NCBI RefSeq assembly: GCF_000335475.2
Contig: NZ_ANAH02000010.1
Coordinates: 1 to 64,000 of the forward strand
Length of the DNA: 64,000 nt
Direction of reading: 5' to 3'
From: Cystobacter fuscus DSM 2262
GTDB taxonomy: Bacteria; Myxococcota; Myxococcia; Myxococcales; Myxococcaceae
In this document: piece by piece, positions 32,637 to 42,461 of the stretch
Position numbering within the stretch: the first letter of the stretch is position 1
How the letters are laid out: the number at the start of each line of letters is the position of its first letter
Notes under the pieces: generated by a model
Databases searched by the model: none
Seen by the model: the letters and a program-made list of their open reading frames with translations, nothing else
Told to the model about the DNA's origin: nothing
Made by a program: the position numbers and the translations under genes

Positions 32637-34331
32637 TCAGCGTCTCTGGAGCAGGGCCCGGGCGGCCTCGCGTCCGGGGCGCAGGCTGTCCTGGACCGCC
32701 TCCCCGAGCCGGACGCCCAGCGCTTCCAGGAGCACGGTGAAGCGCTCCTGGCCCGCGCGGCGCACGGCGCGGGTGGTGCCCGCCAGGCTCGCGGAGGAGA
32801 TGAGCGCGCCGGCTCCCGCCAGCAGCGCGAGCAGGGCCCCCGCGTTGAGGAAGTAGTCCACGCCCAGCAGGGGGCCCTCGACATAGGCGCGCACCACGCG
32901 GTAGCCCACATGGCCGAGGAGCGCGAGCAGGGGCAGGTTGATGAGCGGTAGCACCAACCAGCGCGCGGTGCGCCACCAGCCGGCCACCGCCTCGGCCACC
33001 GCGGTGGTGACGGTGTAGCGCCAGGCGCTCGCGCGCGCGGACTTCAGCTCCGCGAGCAGCGTCTCCACGTCGGGCAGGCCGAGGGACTCGGGAGTCAGTC
33101 CGCCCGCGTGCGCGAGGGCGCGGGCCTGGGTCAGCGAGGCGCGGGCGGCGGCCTCCACGGCGAAGTCGTCCTCGAAGGGCTCCACCACCGCCGTCTCCGC
33201 CGCGCGCGCGCGCGCGCGCTCCCGGACGGCGTCCAGCACGGTGGAGGTGGCCGCCACTGCCAGGCCCACGGGCAGGCTGCGCCGCGCCACCAGCGTCGCC
33301 GCGCCGAGGCCCCCCACGCCCACCGACGACAGCCGCATGCCCCAGGCCGCCGGGCCCCAGAAGCGTCCCGCCGCCTGTCCGCGCACCTCCGTGGCGAGGT
33401 GGCCTTGCGCGAGCAGCAGCCTCGCGCCGAAGTCCTCCTTCAACCCCGTGGCGGCCCGGCCGAGCCCCTCCTGGAGCGCCGAGCGCGTCCGCGCGAGCGT
33501 GTCCTCCGTCTCCTTCAGCGCGCCCTCCACCCGCGAGGAGAGCTCCGCCAGGGCGCCCTCGGCGTTGGTGCGCCGCACCCGCTCGGCCACCGCCCGCGTG
33601 GCGAGCGACTGGAGGTGGAAGAGCAGGGCGCCGAACTCGCCGGACGGGTCCTCCCCCCGCTGCGCGGCGCGGCCGCTGATGGCGAAGACGGGCACGGACT
33701 CCGCTTCCATTCCGTAGCGCTCCACGGCGAGCCGGCGCGCCTGGGACTTGAGGGCCTCGCGCGACTCGGCCGACAGCTCATCCGCGAAGTTGACGAGGAA
33801 CACGAGCGCGCGGCGCCGGGCGAACTCCGCGAGGAACTCGGCCTGGGTGGCCTCGGCCACGCTGCCCCGGTGCATCACCACCAGCGCCACGTCCGCGCGC
33901 TCCAGGGCGGCGCGCGCCACCTCGCGGTGCACGGTGGCCACGCTGTTGAGGTCCGGCGTGTCGATGAACACCTGGCCGCTCCACAACCCGCGCGGGCCCG
34001 GGGTGTAGCGCACCACCCGCGCGCCCACCCCGGCGAGCTCCTCCAGGGCGAGCGACTCGGGGGCGAACACGGTGGCGGCGGTGCTCGTGGGCCGGTCCTC
34101 CCCCTCGCGCGCGAGGGCCTGTCCGGCCAGGGCGTTGAGCAGGGTGGACTTGCCCGCGCCGGTGGCGCCCACCAGGGCCACGGTGAGGGGGGCGTCGCGC
34201 CGCTCGAGGCCGCGCGCGTAGTCCTGGCGCAGCCGCTCCAGGCGGGCGGCATGGGGGGCGAGGGCGGGCAGGGTGCTCGCGGCGGAGAGCAGGCGCTCGA
34301 GGTGCTCGGGGTCGGGCAGGGAGGTGTCCAC
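32637..34331 (-). CDS. Dynamin-like GTPase with C-terminal membrane segments
   Basis: A GTG start at 34331 gives 564 residues. G1 is GATGAGKSTLLNAL (about 53-66), G3 is FIDTPDLNS, and a G4-like NFADE follows. A long helical middle (about 245-330) and hydrophobic stretches (about 460-530, LVLPLINLPLLALLGHVGY and ALLALLAGAGALISSASLA) follow. This layout matches bacterial dynamin-like proteins that remodel membranes. It would be transcribed with the STAND gene behind it; no other gene shares the unit. A CG dinucleotide run lies in it near 33199-33219. Confidence 0.8.
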   Translation of the reverse strand: MDTSLPDPEHLERLLSAASTLPALAPHAARLERLRQDYARGLERRDAPLTVALVGATGAGKSTLLNALAGQALAREGEDRPTSTAATVFAPESLALEELAGVGARVVRYTPGPRGLWSGQVFIDTPDLNSVATVHREVARAALERADVALVVMHRGSVAEATQAEFLAEFARRRALVFLVNFADELSAESREALKSQARRLAVERYGMEAESVPVFAISGRAAQRGEDPSGEFGALLFHLQSLATRAVAERVRRTNAEGALAELSSRVEGALKETEDTLARTRSALQEGLGRAATGLKEDFGARLLLAQGHLATEVRGQAAGRFWGPAAWGMRLSSVGVGGLGAATLVARRSLPVGLAVAATSTVLDAVRERARARAAETAVVEPFEDDFAVEAAARASLTQARALAHAGGLTPESLGLPDVETLLAELKSARASAWRYTVTTAVAEAVAGWWRTARWLVLPLINLPLLALLGHVGYRVVRAYVEGPLLGVDYFLNAGALLALLAGAGALISSASLAGTTRAVRRAGQERFTVLLEALGVRLGEAVQDSLRPGREAARALLQRR

Positions 34332-34517
34332 GCGCCCAGCCTCGCCAAGGCGGGCGTCCCTGCCCAGCCCGGAGTGAGGCGGGGCCCGCGCTGACGTTGC
34401 GCGTCATGCACTCCGTGCTCCAAGCAACTCCGAAACCCGTCTGTCCGGTGGCGGGCGCGGAACACGGACCCTAGGCTGCGCGCCTCGCCTCGGTCCCCCC
34501 AAGGGGGTTCACGCACC

Positions 34518-35810
34518 ATGGATGTTCAGGACATCAAGAAGGACGCCGCTCCCCGGAAGGTTCACCAGCACCTGTATGTCCAGGTCCTGGTGGCCATCTC
34601 GGTCGGAGCGCTGCTCGGCCACTTCTACCCGGCGCTCGGCGCGTCCATGAAGCCGCTGGGGGATGGCTTCATCAACCTGGTGAAGATGGTCATCTCCCCC
34701 ATCATCTTCCTGACGGTGACCACGGGCATCGCGGGCTCGCAGGACTTGAGCAAGGTGGGCCGCATCGCCCTCAAGGCGTTCGCGTACTTCCTCACCTTCT
34801 CCACGCTCGCGCTGGTGGTGGGCATGGTCATCGCGCACGTGGTGCAGCCGGGCGCGGGGATGAACATCGATCCGGCCTCGCTCAACGTGGGCCAGGTGTC
34901 CTCCTACACCGCCAAGGCCCATGAGCAGAGCGTCACCGGCTTCCTGCTCAACATCATCCCCAAGACGGTGGTGAGCGCCTTCGCCGAGGGGGAGATCCTC
35001 CAGGTGTTGTTCGTCGCCATCCTGTTCGGCGTCTCCCTGGCGATGGTGGGGGAGCGGGGCCGGCTGGTGCTGGAGCTGCTCCAGTCGCTCAGCAGCGTGT
35101 TCTTCCGGCTGGTGAGCATCCTCATGAAGGCGGCGCCCGTGGGTGCCTTCGGCGCGTTCGCCTTCACCATCGGCAAGTATGGGATTGCCTCCATCTACAA
35201 CCTGGCCAAGCTGGTGCTCACCTTCTACATCACCTCGCTCGTCTTCGTGCTCGGGGTGCTGGGGCTGGTGGCGTTCTTCAACGGCTTCAACATCCTGAAG
35301 CTCATCCGCTACCTCAAGGCGGAGCTGCTGCTCGTGCTCGGCACCAGCTCGTCCGAGTCCGCCCTGCCCAACCTCATCGACAAGATGGAACGCGCGGGGT
35401 GCGCCAAGCCCGTCGTGGGCCTGGTGGTGCCCACGGGCTACTCCTTCAACCTCGACGGGACGAACATCTACATGACGCTGGCGGCGCTGTTCATCGCCCA
35501 GGCGACCAACACGCACCTGTCCCTGTCCCAGCAGGTGCTGCTGCTGCTGGTGGCCATGCTCAGCTCCAAGGGCGCGGCGGGCGTCACCGGCGCGGGCTTC
35601 ATCACGCTCGCGGCGACGCTGTCCGTGGTGCCCGACGTGCCCGTGGCGGGCATGACGCTCATCCTCGGCGTGGACCGCTTCATGTCCGAGTGCCGCTCGC
35701 TGACGAACTTCATCGGCAACGCCGTGGCCACGGTGGTGGTGTCGCGCTGGGAGGGGGCGCTCGACCGCGAGGCCTTCCAGACGGCGATGAACACCCCGCC
35801 CAAGGACTGA
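34518..35810 (+). CDS. dctA: C4-dicarboxylate/cation symporter (DctA-like)
   Basis: The 430-residue transporter has about eight membrane spans and the DAACS-family core: [20 protein letters not shown] (about 275-294) and [15 protein letters not shown] (about 309-323), which form re-entrant loops for substrate and ion. It would import succinate, malate or fumarate. The assignment to dicarboxylates over glutamate is based on general similarity; no sensor pair is near. Confidence 0.85.
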   Translation: MDVQDIKKDAAPRKVHQHLYVQVLVAISVGALLGHFYPALGASMKPLGDGFINLVKMVISPIIFLTVTTGIAGSQDLSKVGRIALKAFAYFLTFSTLALVVGMVIAHVVQPGAGMNIDPASLNVGQVSSYTAKAHEQSVTGFLLNIIPKTVVSAFAEGEILQVLFVAILFGVSLAMVGERGRLVLELLQSLSSVFFRLVSILMKAAPVGAFGAFAFTIGKYGIASIYNLAKLVLTFYITSLVFVLGVLGLVAFFNGFNILKLIRYLKAELLLVLGTSSSESALPNLIDKMERAGCAKPVVGLVVPTGYSFNLDGTNIYMTLAALFIAQATNTHLSLSQQVLLLLVAMLSSKGAAGVTGAGFITLAATLSVVPDVPVAGMTLILGVDRFMSECRSLTNFIGNAVATVVVSRWEGALDREAFQTAMNTPPKD

Positions 35811-35832
35811 GCCCGCTTCAGACGGGCTTTTC
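35810..35832. terminator. Shared terminator between dctA and the KefB/C-type gene
   Basis: AGCCCG-CTTCAGA-CGGGCT followed by TTTTC. It starts at the last base of the dctA stop and includes the stop of the convergent antiporter gene, so the two genes end within ten bases of each other. Confidence 0.6.
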
Positions 35833-37602
35833 CTGCTCGTCCTTGTCGAAGAGCTGCTCCAGCTCCTTGCGCGCCTGGGCCGCCATGGCCTTGAGCTTCT
35901 GGTCGTCGCCCTGGTGCTCGTACGTCGAGCGCAACAGCTCCTCGTCATGCGCGCGGAAGCGCTCCACGGTGTCCTTGCTCTGGGAGAAGGACAGCCCGAG
36001 CGCCTGGAGCACGTCCTCCGTCATCTCGAGACTGCCCGCGAAGGTCTCGCGCATGACGTGGGTGACGCCCGCGCCGAGCAGCCGGTAGGCATGTTGGCGG
36101 TTGCGGGCGCGCGCGAAGAGGGTGAGGTGGGGGAAGTGCTGGCGCACCGTCTCCGCCGTGCGCACCGAGGCCTCCACGTCATCAATGGCCAGCACGAAGA
36201 CGCGCGCCTTGTGTGCGCGCGCGGCCCGGAGCAGATCCAACCGCGACGCATCGCCATAGTGGATGAAGGTGTTGCCGAACTTCTTGAGGAAGTCGATGTG
36301 CTCGGCGTCGATGTCCAGGGCGGTGAAGCCGATGCGCCGGGCGCGCAGCACGCGCGCCACCACCTGTCCCACGCGTCCGAGCCCCGCGATGATGACGGGC
36401 TGGTCCTCCTCGGGTGACACGTCGAAGGCGCGCGTGTTCGCGCGGCGCAGACGGGGGCGCAGGGCCTTGTCGTAGAGCATGAGCAGCACGGGGGTGACGG
36501 CCATGGACAGGCTCACCACCACCACGAGCAGCTCCGCCAGCTCGCGCTCCATCACCTGGAAGCCCACCGCGAGGCTGAACAGGACGAAGGCGAACTCGCC
36601 CCCCTGGGAGATGCAGATGGCGAGGCTCAGCGAGGGCGCGGTGTCGTGGAAGACGCGCCGGCCCAGCGCGAAGAGCACCAGGGCCTTGAGCAGCACCAGC
36701 CCGAGCACCAACCCTCCCACGAGCAGGGGCGAGCGCACCAGCAGCCCCAGGTTCACCGACATGCCCACGGCGATGAAGAAGAGTCCGAGCAGCAGACCCT
36801 TGAAGGGCTCGATGTCCGCTTCCAGCTCGTGGCGGAACTCCGAGTCGGCGAGCAGCACGCCCGCGAGGAAGGCGCCGAGCGCCATGGACAGTCCCACCTG
36901 GCTCACCAGCAGCGCGGTGCCCACCACCACGAGCAGCGCCGTGGCGGTGAAGAGCTCCTGGGTATGGGTGGCGGCCACGCGGCGCAACACGGGCCGCAGC
37001 ACGTAGCGGCCCCCGAGGACGACGGCGGCCAACACGCCCACCACCTGCACGGCATGCAGCCATCCGGAGGCGCCCGGGGCCCGGGGCTCCGGGGCCTCGC
37101 CGAGGAAGGGCAAGAGCGCCAGCAGGGGGATGACGGCCAGGTCCTGGAACAGCAGGATGCCGAAGGCGGCCTGTCCATGGTCCGTGGTCAGCTCGTTCTT
37201 CTCCGCCAGCAATTGCAGGGCGAAGGCGGTGGAGGACAGGCTCAGCCCGAGCCCGGCGATGAGCGCGGTGGGCAGTGGCAGCCCGAGCCCCCAGCCCACC
37301 GCCGCGAGCAGCGCGCCCGTGCCCACCACCTGCGCTCCGCCCAGGCCGAACACCGAGCGGCGCAACTCCCACAGGCGCGCGGGCCGCAATTCCAGTCCGA
37401 TGAGAAAGAGCAACAGCACCACGCCCAGCTCCGAGAAATGGAGAATGCTCTCCACGTCGGAGACGAGCTTGATGCCCCAGGGTCCGATGACGAGTCCCGC
37501 CGCCAGGTAGCCCAGCACCGAGCCCAATCCGAGCCGCTTGAAGAGAGGGACGAACACCACCGCGGCGGTCAGGAAGATCAAGGCCTGATGCAGGAAGGAC
37601 AT
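35818..37602 (-). CDS. CPA2 cation:proton antiporter with RCK domain (KefB/KefC-like)
   Basis: The 594-residue protein has about twelve membrane spans (1-380) starting SFLHQALIFLTAAVVFVPL, with GYLAAGLVIGPWG (about 31-43), and the C-terminal Rossmann RCK/TrkA-N domain VIIAGLGRVGQVVARVL (about 402-418) that senses nucleotides. The family exports K+ in exchange for H+, often under glutathione-adduct control. No ancillary KefF/KefG is next to it. Confidence 0.87.
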   Translation of the reverse strand: MSFLHQALIFLTAAVVFVPLFKRLGLGSVLGYLAAGLVIGPWGIKLVSDVESILHFSELGVVLLLFLIGLELRPARLWELRRSVFGLGGAQVVGTGALLAAVGWGLGLPLPTALIAGLGLSLSSTAFALQLLAEKNELTTDHGQAAFGILLFQDLAVIPLLALLPFLGEAPEPRAPGASGWLHAVQVVGVLAAVVLGGRYVLRPVLRRVAATHTQELFTATALLVVVGTALLVSQVGLSMALGAFLAGVLLADSEFRHELEADIEPFKGLLLGLFFIAVGMSVNLGLLVRSPLLVGGLVLGLVLLKALVLFALGRRVFHDTAPSLSLAICISQGGEFAFVLFSLAVGFQVMERELAELLVVVVSLSMAVTPVLLMLYDKALRPRLRRANTRAFDVSPEEDQPVIIAGLGRVGQVVARVLRARRIGFTALDIDAEHIDFLKKFGNTFIHYGDASRLDLLRAARAHKARVFVLAIDDVEASVRTAETVRQHFPHLTLFARARNRQHAYRLLGAGVTHVMRETFAGSLEMTEDVLQALGLSFSQSKDTVERFRAHDEELLRSTYEHQGDDQKLKAMAAQARKELEQLFDKDEQEKPV

Positions 37603-37756
37603 TGCCTCGCTTCATGTCACGCGGCCGGGAAGCCGGGCAATGGGGTGGGATCCGCCGGCCCTCTCTTGTTTTTGTCTGGATTTCCCGTTAGGTGACGACG
37701 CACCGCGGCACCAGCGGGCATGGGGCGCGCTGGCGCCGCACGGAGAGGCCAGTTCT

Positions 37757-40700
37757 TTGAACCTTCATCTCGAGTCCAAACAGGCGCGTGTCCTCGTGGC
37801 GACGCTGCTGCTGGGCGCGTGCATGTGGATGCCGCGCGCCGAGGCACAGCAAAACACATCCGTGCTGACCGGCACGGTGGTGGATGCCAGCAACAAGCAA
37901 CCCGTTGCCGACGTGGTGGTCACCGCGACCTCTCCCAGCCTCCAGGGAGAACAGGTCGTCGTCACCGACAAGACGGGTCTCTACCTCATTCCGCAACTGC
38001 CTCCGGGTGTGTACACCCTGCGCTTCGACAGCGAGGGCTTCCAGCCCTACTCGCGCACGGACATCACCCTGCGCCTCAACCGCACCATCCGCCTCAACGC
38101 GGAGCTGCTGCCGGACAACTTCTCCACGGTGGTGGAGGTGTCGGGCACGCCGCCCTCGGTGGACGTGGGCTCGGCGCGCACGGGCGTGAGCGTGGACTCG
38201 GAGCTCATCAACCGGCTGGCCACGGTGCGCCCCGGCAGCAAGGGCTCCGCGTCGCGCTCCTTCGAGAGCCTCGCCGAGTTCGCCCCGGGCTCCAGCACGG
38301 ACTCCTATGGCGTGTCGCTCAATGGCACCAGCTCGCCGGAGAACGGCTTCCAGGTGGATGGCCTCTCCACGAACAACCCCGCGCTCGGCACGCTGGGCTC
38401 GCCCCTGTCGGTCGAGTTCATCCAGGAGGTGAACGTCATCACCGGCGGGTTCATGCCGGAGTTCGGCCGCTCCACGGGTGGCGTGATGACGGCCGTCACC
38501 AAGTCCGGCTCCAATGAATTCCATGGCTCGGTGTTCGGCAACCTCACCCCGGGCGTTTTCGAGGGCACGCCCACGCGCGTGGCGGCCGAGGGCAGCGTCA
38601 TCACCACGACGCAGCGGCTGTGGAACCTGGGAGACTTTGGCGCCACCCTGGGCGGCCCCATCGTCCAGGACAAGCTGTGGTTCTTCGCGGGCGTGGCGCC
38701 GTCCTTCACCCGCCGCGCGCTCAATCGCAACCTCAACGTCTTCGTGCTCGGCGAGGATGGCAAGCCGGTGAAGAACGCCGAGGGCTTCTCCCAGACGGAG
38801 CCCATTCCCGGCACCTTCCAGCGCTACTTCGCCGATCAGCGCTCGGTGCAGTACATCGGCAAGCTCACCTGGCAGGTGCATCCCGACCACGGGCTCACCC
38901 TGTCGGTGACGGGAACGCCGAGCGGCTCGGGAGGCAACGGCCGCTTCGGCTACAACCTGGACAGCGGGCTCGTGGAGACGGATGGCCCCTCCGGCAACAT
39001 CATCAACGGCAGCTACGACACGCTCGCTCACATCTACACGCAGGACACGCGCGACATCGCGCTGAAGCTGTCCTCGTCCTTCCTGGACAAGCGCGTGCTC
39101 CTGGATGCCAACGTGGGCTGGCACCATCAGCGTGACACCACGCTGCCGGTGGATGGCAGTGGCATTGGCCAGACCACGGGCCTGTCGGGCATCCCCCAGT
39201 TCGACATGCGCCGCACCGGCACCAACACCGCGCCGAGCTACCACTCCATCAACGACTTCGAGACGCTGCCGGACCCCTCCGTGTGTGACCCCGCGGGCAC
39301 GACCAACGCCGTGCGCTGCCCCGTGTCGCGCTACTTCCTGGGCGGCCCCGGCTTCCTGCTGGACCGCTCGGTGGAGCGCTATCAGGCCAACGCCGTGGGC
39401 ACCCTGCTGCTCACCGCGCTCGGCCACCACGTCATCAAGGCGGGCGCCGACGTGGAGGTGATGACGAACCAGGACGAGCGCGCCTACTCGGGCGGCGTGC
39501 TCTACAACGAGTCGAACGACGGCTCGAGCTTCTCGGACTTCCGCTCCTTCGGCTACCTCCGGGGTCCGGACCAGCCGGTCGTCCAGCCGAGCGTGCCCAC
39601 CTTCACGCGCGCCGACGCCCTGGGCGTCTTCCTGCAGGACAGCTGGAGCATCCTGGACCGGGTCACCCTCAACGCGGGCCTGCGCTACGACACCCAGACC
39701 ATCTATGGCAACGGGGGCAACGTGGCCTTCGCGCTGCCCAACCAGGTGTCTCCGCGCGTGGGGCTCATCTATGACTTCACCCGCACGGGCCGCTCCAAGC
39801 TGTTCGCCACCTACGCGCGCTACTACCAGAACGGCGTGCTGGCGATGATCAACTCCCAGTTCTCCAACGTGACGCGCCTGACCGCCACGCGCAGCCGTAC
39901 TCCCACGGCGAGGGGAGGCCCCGGGTGCGATCCGCTCACCCAGGCCGCGCCGTACTCGGAGTGCCGCGACCCGAACAACCTGTCGACGGTGTCGGGCGCG
40001 CCGTCCACCGCGGTGACGCGCTACAACGGGCAGACCTTCGCCATCAACAGCCCGGTGGACCCCGAGCTGCGGCCCCAGTCCTCGGACGAAATCACCCTGG
40101 GCGGTGAGTACGAGGTGCTCCCGCGCGCGACGCTGGGCGTCAGCTACGTGCGGCGCACGATGAACGACGTCATCGAGGACATGTCCATCAACGAGGCGAC
40201 CAACTACTTCATCGGCAACCCGGGCCGGGGCATCGGCGCCGCGTTCCCCGAGGCCATTCGCGACTACGACGCGGTGTCCGTCTACCTCACCAAGGCGTTC
40301 GCGGACCTGTGGCTCGCGCAGGCCAGCTACACCTGGTCCTCTCTGCGCGGCAACTACCCGGGCCTCTACCGCCCGGACAACGGCCAGCTCGCGCCCAACG
40401 TCACCTCGGAGTTCGACCTGGTCTCCATGACGCAGAACAAGGTGGGCCCGCTCGCCTCGGACCGCACCCACAACCTCAAGCTGTTCGGCTCGCGCGAGTT
40501 CCTCCTGTCGAACAGCTCGAGCCTGGACGTGGGCCTGTCGTACCGCGCCCAGTCGGGCACGCCGCTCAACGTGACGGGCTCGCAGTACATCTACGGCCCG
40601 GGCTTCACGTACATCCTGCCGCGCGGCAGCGGTGGCCGGCTGCCCTGGGTGCACAACGTGGATGCGCACGTGGGCTTCAACTACAAGCTCGGTCGGGGCC

Positions 40701-40930
40701 TCACTGGCACCATCACCCTGGACGCCTTCAACCTGTTCAACTTCCAGGCCGTCACGAACCAGGATCAGAACTACACCTTCGACAACGTCGAGGCGATCAC
40801 GAATGGCTCGCCCCTGGCGGAGCTGAAGAACCGCTCGGGCCAGCCGGCGACCCTCAATCCCAACTACGGCAAGCCCCTTTCCTACCAGCCTCCGCGCAGC
40901 GTCCGCATCGGCGCGCGCGTGGCGTTCTGA
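37757..40930 (+). CDS. Oar-like TonB-dependent receptor
   Basis: The best start is TTG 37757: GGAGAGG lies eight bases before it, and from there a signal peptide follows (ARVLVATLLLGACMWM, cleavage after AEA). No in-frame ATG lies between 37640 and 37800. The 1057-residue product has a carboxypeptidase-regulatory-like domain (about 35-115), a plug (about 120-270; QVDGLSTNNP) and a beta-barrel ending RSVRIGARVAF. Oar-type proteins are frequent in myxobacteria and some act in development and protein secretion. The following lipoprotein gene is 17 bp away. Confidence 0.88.
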   Translation: MNLHLESKQARVLVATLLLGACMWMPRAEAQQNTSVLTGTVVDASNKQPVADVVVTATSPSLQGEQVVVTDKTGLYLIPQLPPGVYTLRFDSEGFQPYSRTDITLRLNRTIRLNAELLPDNFSTVVEVSGTPPSVDVGSARTGVSVDSELINRLATVRPGSKGSASRSFESLAEFAPGSSTDSYGVSLNGTSSPENGFQVDGLSTNNPALGTLGSPLSVEFIQEVNVITGGFMPEFGRSTGGVMTAVTKSGSNEFHGSVFGNLTPGVFEGTPTRVAAEGSVITTTQRLWNLGDFGATLGGPIVQDKLWFFAGVAPSFTRRALNRNLNVFVLGEDGKPVKNAEGFSQTEPIPGTFQRYFADQRSVQYIGKLTWQVHPDHGLTLSVTGTPSGSGGNGRFGYNLDSGLVETDGPSGNIINGSYDTLAHIYTQDTRDIALKLSSSFLDKRVLLDANVGWHHQRDTTLPVDGSGIGQTTGLSGIPQFDMRRTGTNTAPSYHSINDFETLPDPSVCDPAGTTNAVRCPVSRYFLGGPGFLLDRSVERYQANAVGTLLLTALGHHVIKAGADVEVMTNQDERAYSGGVLYNESNDGSSFSDFRSFGYLRGPDQPVVQPSVPTFTRADALGVFLQDSWSILDRVTLNAGLRYDTQTIYGNGGNVAFALPNQVSPRVGLIYDFTRTGRSKLFATYARYYQNGVLAMINSQFSNVTRLTATRSRTPTARGGPGCDPLTQAAPYSECRDPNNLSTVSGAPSTAVTRYNGQTFAINSPVDPELRPQSSDEITLGGEYEVLPRATLGVSYVRRTMNDVIEDMSINEATNYFIGNPGRGIGAAFPEAIRDYDAVSVYLTKAFADLWLAQASYTWSSLRGNYPGLYRPDNGQLAPNVTSEFDLVSMTQNKVGPLASDRTHNLKLFGSREFLLSNSSSLDVGLSYRAQSGTPLNVTGSQYIYGPGFTYILPRGSGGRLPWVHNVDAHVGFNYKLGRGLTGTITLDAFNLFNFQAVTNQDQNYTFDNVEAITNGSPLAELKNRSGQPATLNPNYGKPLSYQPPRSVRIGARVAF

Positions 40931-40947
40931 GTCCGGAGCCAGACATC

Positions 40948-41622
40948 ATGAAGACACAACGACTCCTCGCCACCTGGATGTTCTCCGCTGGATGCGTGGC
41001 CCTGTTGGGCGCCTGTGACACCGGACAGCCCGCGCCCCAGTGCACCGTGGGCCGTGGCGACCACGCCGTGCGCTATGTGTTGAAGACGGGCTCGGGCACC
41101 TGCGCCCAGAAGAAGGCGGAGATCGTGGGGGCGCAGGCCTTCCGCATCCCCAACTCCGGCACCCCGCCCACCGTCTACTTCAACGCCGCCTCCCTGGTGA
41201 CGGGCACCCCCGGTGCGCCGGTGGCGACGTCGGCCTCGGGGCCGTTCACCACCGAGTATCCGTCCGACGACAACGTCTGCACCGTGCCGGAGATGAGCGA
41301 GGCGCGGCAGGTGGTGGACGGCGTGGAGCGCGTCTACCGGTGGAGCAACGTGCGCGTTCAGGGCCGGGCGGCCATTCCCGGCACGCAGTGGGTGGCGGAC
41401 CTGGTCTACTCGGAAGGGGATTGCACGGCCTCGTACGAGGCGGTGGGCGTGTTCCCCGCCATCAAGTGCGAAGCGGGCACGCCCCCCGTGCGCGATGAGA
41501 GCCTCTGCCGGGCGGTGCGGCAGGGCTCGACGTTGGATCCGGCGTTCCCCATCTATTGCGAGCAGACCACCAACCTGTGCGTGTTGGACGGTCTGCCGCC
41601 GGCCCTGACGTCGGCGCCTTGA
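40948..41622 (+). CDS. Lipoprotein partner of the Oar-like receptor
   Basis: The 224-residue protein has a lipoprotein signal ending VALLGAC (Cys about 23) and a mature part with about ten Cys, e.g. GTCAQKKAEIVGAQAF, DNVCTVPEM, EGDCTASYE. Similar small lipoproteins follow Oar-like genes in myxobacteria. Function is unknown; it may cap or support the receptor. Confidence 0.7.
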   Translation: MKTQRLLATWMFSAGCVALLGACDTGQPAPQCTVGRGDHAVRYVLKTGSGTCAQKKAEIVGAQAFRIPNSGTPPTVYFNAASLVTGTPGAPVATSASGPFTTEYPSDDNVCTVPEMSEARQVVDGVERVYRWSNVRVQGRAAIPGTQWVADLVYSEGDCTASYEAVGVFPAIKCEAGTPPVRDESLCRAVRQGSTLDPAFPIYCEQTTNLCVLDGLPPALTSAP

Positions 41623-41644
41623 GCTGAACTCGAGCTGAAGGGGA

Positions 41645-41678
41645 GGCCCGCGGGGTGGCTCGCGGGCCTTCTTCGTTT
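41645..41678. terminator. Terminator after the Oar/lipoprotein operon
   Basis: GGCCCGC and CGCGGGCC arms enclose GGGGTGGCT and are followed by TTCTTCGTTT. The hairpin also serves the convergent MBL gene. Confidence 0.65.
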
Positions 41679-42328
41679 CAGGCCCCGGCGGGGGCGGGGA
41701 ACTCGGAGTCCTCGCTCAGGGCCTGGCGCAGCGCGGCCGCTCCGTCCTGGAGGATGGGGCGGCCGTGGGCGAAGCAGAGCACCTCCACCGGCAGGTGCTC
41801 GAGGATGCGCCGCACGCTCGCGCGGGTGCGCGCCGGGTCGTCCTGGTACTGGCTGTCGACGAAGCGGGGCGTGCCCTCCTCGTCATGGGTGAGCAGGTCG
41901 GAGAGGAAGACGATTCCCCGGGGCCGCTCCAGCCAGAGGGTGAACATGACCTCGGCGGGGCCGGGCGTGTGGTAGGCCACGAGACCTCCGGGGAGGTTGT
42001 CCCCGTTGGTGTAGCTGGCATCGGGCGAGTCCTCCAGGCCATGGGCGTTCACCGGGGCCCAGACCGGAGCGCCAAAGGTCTTGCGCAGGGACCACGCCGC
42101 GCGCTGGTGGTTGCCCGCGGTGAGCACGATGGCCTCCACCCGGCCCAGGGCGCTCAGGGCGTCCGCGGCGATGGGGAGGGGATCGATGAGGGTGACGGCG
42201 CCGTCCTCGGCGACCACGGCGTAGGCGTCGCTGTGCACGCCGCCGATCCGGTCATCCTCGACACTCCAGCGGTGGATTCCGGGAACCACCTGCTCGGTCC
42301 GCCTGGCTCGTTTCTTGGGCTGGCTCAT
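41678..42328 (-). CDS. MBL-fold protein with non-canonical metal site
   Basis: The 216-residue product has the metallo-beta-lactamase strand order: VTLIDPLPI (about 50-58), then VLTAGNHQRAAW, then YHTPGPAEVMFTL, FLSDLLTH and CFAHGRPI. The hallmark HxHxDH is replaced by TAGNHQR, leaving a single His. The later Gly-containing, Asp and His positions remain. It may bind one metal or none. A similar non-canonical group is annotated as MBL-fold metallo-hydrolase. Confidence 0.75.
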   Translation of the reverse strand: MSQPKKRARRTEQVVPGIHRWSVEDDRIGGVHSDAYAVVAEDGAVTLIDPLPIAADALSALGRVEAIVLTAGNHQRAAWSLRKTFGAPVWAPVNAHGLEDSPDASYTNGDNLPGGLVAYHTPGPAEVMFTLWLERPRGIVFLSDLLTHDEEGTPRFVDSQYQDDPARTRASVRRILEHLPVEVLCFAHGRPILQDGAAALRQALSEDSEFPAPAGA

Positions 42329-42461
42329 GGGGAGAAGCTAGGCACCCGCGCGCGCAGTGGAGTCCGGCTCGGCCGCCTGGGCCCTTCGGGAGCGGGGGAC
42401 TCGCGAGGGTGGCACCGGGGAGCGCCGCTCCCAGGTTTGGTGGAGGACGGAGGAGGCCCCC

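Noticed and set aside
37688-40669. A 993-codon minus-strand frame under the Oar-like receptor
   Set aside because: No domain is seen; Arg/His/Val-rich antisense composition.
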